A stretch of DNA of 41,828 nt from Microcoleaceae cyanobacterium MO_207.B10 (GTDB lineage: Bacteria > Cyanobacteriota > Cyanobacteriia > Cyanobacteriales > Microcoleaceae). The notes below the pieces were generated by a model. It worked only from the letters and a program-made list of their open reading frames with translations. It ran no database searches and was not told the DNA's origin. Shown here one piece after another: positions 35,695 to 41,828 of the stretch. The stretch lies in contig JASJEE010000050.1 in the NCBI GenBank assembly GCA_030064835.1, forward strand, positions 1 to 41,828. Reading direction: 5' to 3'. Within the stretch, counting starts at the first letter, position 1. Every line of letters begins with the position of its first letter. Position numbers and translations under genes: made by a program.

Positions 35695-36882
35695 ATGAAA
35701 ACTAATATTAACATAAACAATCAAAACCCAGAAAAACAACCCCAGTCATTCTCAAAAATACTCAACCCCAAGGGAGCAGAAATCATCCTGGGCGCACCTG
35801 ACTCTGATTCTTTAGTCATACCACTTACTCCCAGTGCAAATACAATGTTTGGACCCCGCGGAGCTTGCCTCATCTCCGAAACAGGCCCCCTCTGGATAGC
35901 TGATACCGGACATCATCGATTATTGGGATGGCGACAACGGCCAGAAACTGAGGCGCAACCGGCAGATTGGGTTATCGGGCAACCAGACCTTTCTCAAGAG
36001 GGGCAAAACGCAAACGGTACTCCTAATGCTGCAAGCGTTAGCGTTCCTACGGGTATTTGTGCTTGTGGGGAAGGGTTAGCAGTGGCGGATGCTTGGAATC
36101 ATCGGGTGTTGATTTGGAAACATTTGCCGGAAGATAATAACGTTCCTGCTGATATCGTTTTGGGACAGGCAGATTTTGATCAAAATCAACCTAACCGAGG
36201 TAACGTCGAAACTGCTGCCAATCAAATGCACTGGCCCTATGGGGTTCTCTATCATCAAGGAAAACTCTGGGTAGCGGATACTGGCAACCGTCGGGTATTA
36301 ATGTGGAACCAGTTGCCAGAAGTCAACGGGCAACCCGCCGATCTGGTGTTAGGACAAGCGGATATGAATTTTCGCGATGAAAATGGTGGGGGTGAACCTA
36401 CAGCGGCGAGTATGCGTTGGCCTCACGCGATTACTTTTTGGGGCGAACGCTTGGTGGTGACGGATGCTGGTAATAACCGGGTGATGATTTGGGATGGCAT
36501 TCCCACTGAGAATAATCAGCCTTGTGCTGTGGTTCTTGGTCAATCTCAATTTGATGCGGTACAGTTAAATCAGGGGGTTTATTTTCCTTCTGCTGTGAGT
36601 TTGAGTATGCCTTATGGTGTAGCTGCGGTTGGGGAATGGTTAATTGTTGCTGATACTGCTAATTCTCGGTTGTTAGGTTGGCAGGATGTTGTGCGGATGG
36701 GAACTCCTGCGATAGGATTAACTGGTCAGTCTGATTTTCAGAGTAAGGCGGAAAATGCTTTGAGTTTGCATCCGACTCGGCAAAGTTTATGTTGGCCTTA
36801 TGGGATTTCTGTTTGTGGCAATACTGTTGTGATTGCTGATTCTGGTAATAATCGAGTCTTGTTGTGGTCTATCAATTTTTAA
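35695..36882 (+). CDS. NHL-repeat beta-propeller protein
   Basis: The 395-aa protein contains six NHL-type repeats, each with a variant of VADTGNRRVLMWNQLPE followed by PADLVLGQADF. They would form a six-bladed beta-propeller. The first repeat begins near residue 45 (LWIADTGHHRLLGW), the last ends at the C-terminus (VVIADSGNNRVLLWSINF). There is no signal peptide, so it is probably cytoplasmic. NHL propellers usually bind proteins or other ligands, and nothing here shows an active site. The ATG directly follows the upstream stop codon. A link with hydrogenase maturation is possible from recalled Nostoc gene order only. Confidence 0.85.
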   Translation: MKTNININNQNPEKQPQSFSKILNPKGAEIILGAPDSDSLVIPLTPSANTMFGPRGACLISETGPLWIADTGHHRLLGWRQRPETEAQPADWVIGQPDLSQEGQNANGTPNAASVSVPTGICACGEGLAVADAWNHRVLIWKHLPEDNNVPADIVLGQADFDQNQPNRGNVETAANQMHWPYGVLYHQGKLWVADTGNRRVLMWNQLPEVNGQPADLVLGQADMNFRDENGGGEPTAASMRWPHAITFWGERLVVTDAGNNRVMIWDGIPTENNQPCAVVLGQSQFDAVQLNQGVYFPSAVSLSMPYGVAAVGEWLIVADTANSRLLGWQDVVRMGTPAIGLTGQSDFQSKAENALSLHPTRQSLCWPYGISVCGNTVVIADSGNNRVLLWSINF

Positions 36883-36973
36883 CAAGCTATCAGCTATTAG
36901 CTAAAATCGGGTGGTTTAATTCCATATAATTCTACAATTATACTTAACTATTACTATCAAGGATTACCTGAAT

Positions 36974-37360
36974 ATGTTGCCAAAACCAACTGGAATCACA
37001 AATGAACTTGCTAAAGAACGGAATCGTGCTGCTGCTGAACGAACACTCACCTCTTGGATTCAAAACAGTATTGCCCTGATTGGTTTTGGCATTGCATTCG
37101 ATGAGATTTTTGCTGCCTTACGGAAAAGCTTTTCCCAAGATAATTGGACTTTGATAATGAAGTTTGCTCATATTCTCGGACTCAGTTTAATTGGATTAGG
37201 AATTGGTTTACTGGTATTAGCAATGATTCAATATCATATTGAAGTTAAATCAATAGAAGTAGAAGACTACATTACTAAGCCAACTGGTTCATTAAATCTA
37301 ACAGTTAGTATTGCTATTGTATTATTTGGTTTAGGTGCATCTATTGCTATTTTGCTTTAA
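36974..37360 (+). CDS. DUF202 (YidH-like) small membrane protein
   Basis: The 128-aa protein has the DUF202 N-terminal signature ELAKERNRAAAERTLTSWIQ, then three hydrophobic helices: IALIGFGIAFDEIF, ILGLSLIGLGIGLLVLAMI, and LTVSIAIVLFGLGASIAILL at the C-terminus. The family is of unknown function and sits in the inner membrane. AAGGA lies 10 bases before the ATG. It converges on a paralogue at 37375-37782, with only 14 bp between the two stop codons. Confidence 0.88.
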   Translation: MLPKPTGITNELAKERNRAAAERTLTSWIQNSIALIGFGIAFDEIFAALRKSFSQDNWTLIMKFAHILGLSLIGLGIGLLVLAMIQYHIEVKSIEVEDYITKPTGSLNLTVSIAIVLFGLGASIAILL

Positions 37361-37374
37361 TTAATTACCTTTAG

Positions 37375-37782
37375 TCAAAAACTTCTGACAATAATTGACA
37401 CAAATGCAACAACCCCAATCACTACTAAACCTGTTCCAACTGTTAATCCAAGTGAACGACGAGGTTTGTAAATGTAATCCCCATGACTTTGAATATGTTG
37501 TAACTCTTGCTTGTGTTCGATCAGTGCAGTAATCATTGCATAGGTTCCTAATGCAATAAAAGCTAGACCCAAAGTACGGGAAAAACGAACGGGATTAACC
37601 CGTTGCGCGACATCTTGAAAGCTTAAAATTGCACTGACAATAGAATCAATCCCGAAGCCAAAACTAATCAGTGATAAACAAGTCCGAATCCAAGCCATTA
37701 ATGTTCGTTCAGCAGCGGCGCGGTTGCGTTCTTTGGCGAGTTCAGCTTGGGGATTAATTTTGGGAGTTGGATTTTCTTGCAT
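37375..37782 (-). CDS. DUF202 (YidH-like) small membrane protein, paralogue
   Basis: The 135-aa product shares ELAKERNRAAAERTLMAWIR with the convergent gene at 36974-37360 and has the same three-helix layout (CLSLISFGFGIDSIV, TLGLAFIALGTYAMITALI, TVGTGLVVIGVVAFVSIIV). It keeps the more standard AWIRT sequence, where the neighbour has SWIQN. Function is unknown. The convergent arrangement means an inverted, not tandem, duplication or separate acquisition. Confidence 0.88.
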   Translation of the reverse strand: MQENPTPKINPQAELAKERNRAAAERTLMAWIRTCLSLISFGFGIDSIVSAILSFQDVAQRVNPVRFSRTLGLAFIALGTYAMITALIEHKQELQHIQSHGDYIYKPRRSLGLTVGTGLVVIGVVAFVSIIVRSF

Positions 37783-37870
37783 GGTTGTGGAATCTCCTAT
37801 GATGAATTATGAAATTTGGATAACTAGAAAGAAAAACGAATATTTTTGTACTCACCTCAATAAACCTTTT

Positions 37871-38001
37871 ATATCATGTCCGGTTGAATAGTTATAAATA
37901 AGAAGGGAGGAGTCAGGACTCAGGAGTCAGGAGCAAAGAGGGGAGAAAGAAAGTATAAAAAGGAGAATATTGTTTTATCACTAATTATTCGGACATGATA
38001 T
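37871..38001. mobile_element. 131-bp MITE with perfect 12-bp inverted ends
   Basis: ATATCATGTCCG at the left and CGGACATGATAT at the right are exact inverted repeats, and the homology extends further (GGTTGAATAGTTAT against ATCACTAATTATT). The interior contains short GGAGTCAGGACTCAGGAGTC repeats. A relative is at 34672-34793. Confidence 0.8.
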
Positions 38002-38018
38002 CATTCATTATTCTAGAT

Positions 38019-38405
38019 TCATAATTGATTTGCATTTTCTCGTTCCGCTTCTTTTTTCATTTCTGCTTCCTTTTCTAATTCTTGATTGAGGAAATAGTTT
38101 AAAAAAGTTCGGATTAAAGCGATCGCAGCTAGTCGAATAATTGCATTTGTAGTTGGTGTAATTGTTGTGGCTAAAATATCAGCTCCCAGTTGAAATTCTA
38201 GTGCCAAACCTAACCATGTACCAAAGCGAATCCGAACCAGAATAAATCGAAATTCATCAGCATAGATACGATTGAGTTTAAGAGCAAGTTGTATAGTCTT
38301 GAACAGTCCGATAAAGACACAAAAAACTGAGATTGCCTCTAAACAGAATTTCCCGAAAGAGACTACCTCGGCTAAACCATTTTCAAGATAATGTAACCAT
38401 TCCAT
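38019..38405 (-). CDS. DUF1622-family membrane protein
   Basis: GAGGAGTG (38413-38420) with a 7-nt spacer fixes the start at ATG 38405, giving 128 aa; a longer frame starting at 38462 would include the ribosome binding site in coding sequence and is less likely. The protein begins MEWLHYLENGLAEVVSFGKF, has a first membrane helix about residues 17-40, a basic loop RFILVRIRFGTWLGLALEFQ, a second helix region, and an acidic/lysine tail. It fits DUF1622, an inner-membrane family of unknown function. It lies on the same strand as the DUF202 gene but is separated from it by a MITE. Confidence 0.85.
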   Translation of the reverse strand: MEWLHYLENGLAEVVSFGKFCLEAISVFCVFIGLFKTIQLALKLNRIYADEFRFILVRIRFGTWLGLALEFQLGADILATTITPTTNAIIRLAAIALIRTFLNYFLNQELEKEAEMKKEAERENANQL

Positions 38406-38647
38406 AACTGAACACTCCTCTAAAATAATTGAAATTAATCTTTTTTGGTTTTTGTATAACAATAGTTTGACTAGGGAACAGAGAACAGGGAACAGGGAAT
38501 AGGAAGAAAGAATAGATAATTTCGCATGGGAGAATTGATTTTATTTTCAATTTTCACCAGATGTCTATTTGAGACAATAGGTTCAACAGTTTTTTTACGT
38601 TTAAAGTGCTGATTTAAGTGCAGTAGTAGACCGAAACGCCTAAAAAT

Positions 38648-38743
38648 GTAGGTTGGGTTGTAGCTTGCTTCTGCGTAGCAGTACGACAGTGAAACCCAAC
38701 ATGAGCAAGCTTTTGTTGGGTTTCGTTCCTCAACCCAACCTAC
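38648..38743. repeat. GTAGGTTGGGTT inverted-repeat element
   Basis: GTAGGTTGGGTTG at the left and CAACCCAACCTAC at the right are perfect inverted repeats; GAAACCCAAC and GTTGGGTTTC form a second pair inside. A small palindromic insert (about 38661-38684, CTTCTGCGTAGCAG) interrupts the left arm only. Confidence 0.75.
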
Positions 38744-38770
38744 GCCTAATGCACTATTTTAGCTGTGTCA

Positions 38771-38988
38771 GTCCAGTAGGGTGTGTTAGGCGCTAGCCGT
38801 AACGCACCACTATATAATTCAAAAATTATCTATAGACCAAGTAATCGTGGGATGAGTTATGCCTCGAAAACAATGGGTTAAGCTTTGCTAACGTACTGGA
38901 TTGATACATCTAAAATGGTGCGTTACGACCGATTGCTAAATCCCTTTCATAATCTGAATTTAAAGCCGTCTAACGCACCCTACTGGAC
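38771..38988. mobile_element. miniature element with GTCCAGTAGGGTG ends
   Basis: GTCCAGTAGGGTG at 38771 and CACCCTACTGGAC ending at 38988 are perfect inverted repeats. The right half (38912-38984) is nearly identical to part of 21331-21406. It ends 6 bp before the stop of the DUF1254 gene. Confidence 0.7.
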
Positions 38989-38994
38989 CTCAAA

Positions 38995-40491
38995 CTATGC
39001 TATCAATTCAAACTCTCCAGGTTTCCAGGTTTTATCAAACCAAGGTTCTAATGGTCCGTACAAACGCAGAATAACGAACCAGCCTTTACCGGGAACTGTC
39101 TCAATCCAATTTTGTTCTTTGCCTGCTGGTGCTTGAGGTCCGAAGTACAGATCAACTGAGCCGTCATCATTCGTCAGCAATTCAGTTTTCTTATTATTCT
39201 TACTGGGGAATTCCTGACTCGTTTGTAGCTGCGAACGGGTTTGTGGATCATAAACAACTACTGACCAGAAATCCTGGGCTGGAACATCTTGAGGAATATT
39301 CAGTTTATAACTCTTGCTGCCATCAAGATAGTTGCCATTTTTGTCCGTGGTGTTGAAGGCATATTGCGATCCCTTACCAACCATCTTTACTGCCATTGCG
39401 GGAGTATTAACCGTTGCTACATAGAAGAAGAGTGTTCTTGCATCCAGGAAGCGACCTCCGTCACCTTCATCCTTCAAGAACTGATAGTCCCCACCGACAA
39501 AAGCTGCAAGCCAACCGCTATTTTCGTACAAGTAGCTGCCTTCCAAACGAGATTGGAAAACCAAGGATCGGGCTGTAGCATTACCGACTGCAACAGCTTC
39601 TATGAGTATGGCTTTTAGGCGTTCATCCGGTGCAAAAGGTTTTCCTTTCTGAATACCAATAGAGGCAAACAAACCCCGCAGTTCAGGGTCGAGCATGGAA
39701 ATAGGCTCACGGTTAATCACTGTATGCAGTTCCTCATAGAAATCATACTGATTCGCATGAATAGTGTTGAAGAAAGTATTTGATCCACTGATGAACTCCA
39801 TTGCCGGGGGATTATTGGCTTGGGATAGTGAATAGACCTTTAGACCTCCCTTAAACATGGCAGTGGAGGCGTCGGGTTTTCCATCCACCAAAAAACCTCG
39901 AAGAATTAACCAATTGACATAGCTGGTGGACTGGGAAACAAAGAAAGTTTCACCATTAACTTGAGCTTCCATACCACCTTCTGGTAGATTTAGGTCGCCC
40001 TCATAATCTGGAGGTAAAATCAGATATTTACCACCTTGACCTTGATCTGGGCCAGGAATACCCATATCTGTTACAAACCTGAAGAAGGCATCATTCACAG
40101 TGCCAGGACCACATCCAACCGGAATCTCAACAACAGTTGGGCCATCTTCAAGAAGATTCAATATTACTGAAGTGTAGACCGTATCAGTATTACCTGTAAG
40201 GAATAGGGGATCGGAATCCATCAGGTGGTCAAAAATCAGACACTGATTTGACTTCGTTGCACCCATCCCAACCATACCGCGTCGCATTCCTTCAAGGGAT
40301 GTGGCAGGAATTCCGTTGAGAAAGGTTTCAACTCCCCGCAGAAAATCCAGGTTGTCGTAGCAGGCTTGAACTGTTTCAGCATCGGGTCTTCCATCAAAGA
40401 ACCTGAGAGTACCGATTCGGGTTTGCACCTCGTCGGGGGTCATAATTTTTTCTGGAATAGGATGATTGTACCCAGGTGTTGGGCTAGTCAT
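38995..40491 (-). CDS. DUF1254/DUF1214-domain protein
   Basis: The 498-aa protein has the N-terminal DUF1254 segment (MTPDEVQTRIGTLRFFDG, then GNTDTVYTSVILNLLEDGPT with the conserved region TVVEIP) and a C-terminal DUF1214 half ending with APAGKEQNWIETVPGKGWFV and FVILRLYGPLEPWFD. These paired domains occur in many bacterial proteins of unknown function. No signal peptide is visible, unlike many DUF1254 proteins, so it may be cytoplasmic. GGAGG lies 7 bases before ATG 40491. It could be cotranscribed with the transporter gene upstream (187 bp apart), but that spacer holds a duplication. Confidence 0.88.
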   Translation of the reverse strand: MTSPTPGYNHPIPEKIMTPDEVQTRIGTLRFFDGRPDAETVQACYDNLDFLRGVETFLNGIPATSLEGMRRGMVGMGATKSNQCLIFDHLMDSDPLFLTGNTDTVYTSVILNLLEDGPTVVEIPVGCGPGTVNDAFFRFVTDMGIPGPDQGQGGKYLILPPDYEGDLNLPEGGMEAQVNGETFFVSQSTSYVNWLILRGFLVDGKPDASTAMFKGGLKVYSLSQANNPPAMEFISGSNTFFNTIHANQYDFYEELHTVINREPISMLDPELRGLFASIGIQKGKPFAPDERLKAILIEAVAVGNATARSLVFQSRLEGSYLYENSGWLAAFVGGDYQFLKDEGDGGRFLDARTLFFYVATVNTPAMAVKMVGKGSQYAFNTTDKNGNYLDGSKSYKLNIPQDVPAQDFWSVVVYDPQTRSQLQTSQEFPSKNNKKTELLTNDDGSVDLYFGPQAPAGKEQNWIETVPGKGWFVILRLYGPLEPWFDKTWKPGEFELIA

Positions 40492-40598
40492 TAGTTATCC
40501 TCCATTAATGATTTCTGAATTACTTTACTGCTGATTTTATGGTGCTAAAGCACAACTACAATCAAAATTTTTTGTTTGCTTATTGGTGACTGTATTTC

Positions 40599-40710
40599 GG
40601 TTGTTGTTCTAGCATTTTCAGCTCTCCTGTACTTCTTGTCGCGCTAACTTTATATTTAGGTTGTTGTTCTACCATTTTTAGTTCTCTTGTACTTCTTGTC
40701 GCGCTAACTT
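40599..40710. repeat. 60-bp tandem duplication at the 3' end of the transporter gene
   Basis: GGTTGTTGTTCTA...TTGTCGCGCTAACTTT occurs at 40599-40650 and again at 40659-40710, offset 60 bp, with only a few differences. The second copy contains the last codons and stop of the gene at 40678-41553; the first copy carries a matching extra set of those codons beyond the stop. Confidence 0.85.
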
Positions 40711-41553
40711 TTTCTGATAAAGATTGGAGTAAATACTGCCAGAGACAAATGATAATAAGGCGTAGGTGACAATAGCCCCTAAAATTCCTGAATCTTGAAA
40801 ATTTTCATTGGCAATGGCTAGGGCTAAACCTGCATTCCGGGTGCTATTAGCGACTGCAATAGTTAGTCGGCTTTCTGGAGCTGGCCCTCCTAAGAAATGA
40901 CCAATTAATAGACAGGCAGTTGCAAATAAAACAGCTCCAATAACAGGCACAACCCCTGCAGTTAATACCTTGGGAAGTGCTACAATTAAAATTACAAATA
41001 CAAGACCCAGTAACAAGAAACTTCCTAGCTTAAATACAGGCTGATCCCAATCATCTGCTAGTTCGGGTAACATTTCTCTAATTCCTAATCCTATAGCAAT
41101 GGGAATAAGTTGAGCAGTGGCTACCTGCTTCAAGATTACAGAGGGGTCAATAGTTGCTTCATTAGGATAAATTGTGGAAAAAATGTTCAGCCAAAGTGGT
41201 ACAGCTATTACTGCTAAGAGTGCTGTAGTGACCTGAAAACTCCCTGCTAAATTAGGTAAAGCTCGTCCCTTCAACGACTTACGATAAATCATCGGGGCAC
41301 CTGGGCAAATAGCCATCATTGCCAAACCAGCTTTCACCGAAAAATCCATAGGAAGTACCTGGTCAATAACCATAGCAGAAATAGGTACTAATATATAGGA
41401 AGCAATTAAGCATCGGGTTAGTAATCCAGGACATCTCCAAAGCAGTGACAGATTTGTGAAACTCTGGGAAAGCCCAATGGAAAGCATGAGAATAAATAAC
41501 GTTAACTGAGTATAGCTACTGATAATAGTCTTGATATCAAGTTCAATGGACAT
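40678..41553 (-). CDS. BASS-family (bile acid:sodium symporter-like) transporter
   Basis: The 291-aa integral membrane protein has nine or ten hydrophobic helices and the fold pattern of the bile acid/Na+ symporter family: CPGAPMIYRKSLKG in the first half and ESRLTIAVANSTRNAGLALA, the conserved crossover region, in the second. Members take up organic anions such as pyruvate, bicarbonate (SbtA is only distantly related) or sterol-like compounds with Na+; the substrate here cannot be told. The ATG at 41553 has no strong Shine-Dalgarno. The last eight residues (ARQEVQEN) lie in a tandemly duplicated segment, with the duplicate set lying just past the stop. Confidence 0.85.
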   Translation of the reverse strand: MSIELDIKTIISSYTQLTLFILMLSIGLSQSFTNLSLLWRCPGLLTRCLIASYILVPISAMVIDQVLPMDFSVKAGLAMMAICPGAPMIYRKSLKGRALPNLAGSFQVTTALLAVIAVPLWLNIFSTIYPNEATIDPSVILKQVATAQLIPIAIGLGIREMLPELADDWDQPVFKLGSFLLLGLVFVILIVALPKVLTAGVVPVIGAVLFATACLLIGHFLGGPAPESRLTIAVANSTRNAGLALAIANENFQDSGILGAIVTYALLSFVSGSIYSNLYQKKLARQEVQEN

Positions 41554-41644
41554 TTTTCCAATTAAAGTTCTTTTTCACGAAAAAATGAATTTTTAATGAT
41601 ATGCTACACCTCAAGAAGCCTGGCAGAAAAATTTTAATACTAAT

Positions 41645-41828
41645 TAAAGGTTAAAATTCAGACAGTTAGATACTTCTTATAGCAATCAGGAATCAGATGT
41701 GAGAAAAACTGTAGGGGTTTGGTCTCCAAATCCCTTTAAAGGTTAAAATTCAGACAGTTAGACACTTCTTATAGCAATCAGGAATCAGATGTGAGAAAAA
41801 CTGTAGGGGTTTGGTCTCCAAATCCCTT
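41645..41828. repeat. 92-bp tandem repeat, at least two copies, running into the window edge
   Basis: The unit starting TAAAGGTTAAAATTCAGACA at 41645 recurs at 41737 with one difference (GATACTTC against GACACTTC). The second copy ends exactly at the window edge, so more copies may follow. The unit's end, AAACTGTAGGGGTTTGG, is the reverse complement of part of 14978-15041. Confidence 0.9.

Overview
The window looks like chromosomal DNA of a filamentous cyanobacterium of the Trichodesmium/Okeania/Moorena/Oscillatoria kind. It is AT-rich with long intergenic stretches and many GCGATCGC (HIP1) octamers. It carries genes for a CpcS/CpeS-type phycobiliprotein lyase, a cyanobacterial-size PEP carboxylase, proteins that look like the cyanobacterial families DUF1574, DUF3086 and DUF3119, and a PEP-CTERM protein. 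The genus assignment is inference; there is no rRNA, no tRNA that I could see, and no CRISPR array.

Layout. 1-3000: a truncated MITE, a coiled-coil hypothetical gene, then a lyase gene that overlaps a periplasmic solute-binding lipoprotein gene by 4 bp. 3000-5950: insertion-sequence graveyard with a degenerate IS1-like element, a 182-bp MITE, and an IS630-family element that has intact ends and TA flanks but a frameshifted transposase. 5947-14540: ppc (-), a 76-aa unknown with a good Shine-Dalgarno sequence (-), a large DUF1574 SGNH-like protein (+) and plsY (-). 14540-19170: DUF3086-like gene, DUF3119-like gene and an MlaE-type lipid-transporter permease (all -), separated by stacked miniature elements. 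19171-30450: all minus strand, ordered SBP_bac_5 lipoprotein, MscS channel, TauE/SafE permease, MscS channel, SBP_bac_5 lipoprotein, with a pstS 3'-end remnant between the last two. 30609-33353: hsp20 (-) and a SulP anion transporter (+), each with a convincing terminator. 33509-35200: a PEP-CTERM protein and a decayed duplicate of its 5' end. 35506-36882: a small protein gene directly abutting an NHL-repeat gene. 36974-38405: two convergent DUF202 genes and a DUF1622 gene. 38995-41553: a DUF1254 protein and a BASS-type transporter. The last 184 bp are two copies of a 92-bp repeat.

The genes do not form one pathway. They cover carbon assimilation (ppc), phospholipid synthesis and lipid transport (plsY, mlaE-like), envelope and osmotic functions (MscS, DUF1574, PEP-CTERM), anion, peptide and organic-anion transport, and protein quality control (hsp20).

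The most striking content is the intergenic DNA. At least eight families of small elements with terminal inverted repeats (TIRs) are present. Two sites show one miniature element inserted inside another with readable target duplications: 18836-19083 carries two separate perfect 8-bp duplications, and 16959-17382 carries a 6-bp duplication. Another miniature family shares about 30 bp of terminal sequence with the IS630 element in this window. I found no convincing novel defence system or gene cluster; the nested-MITE history is the main discovery offered here.
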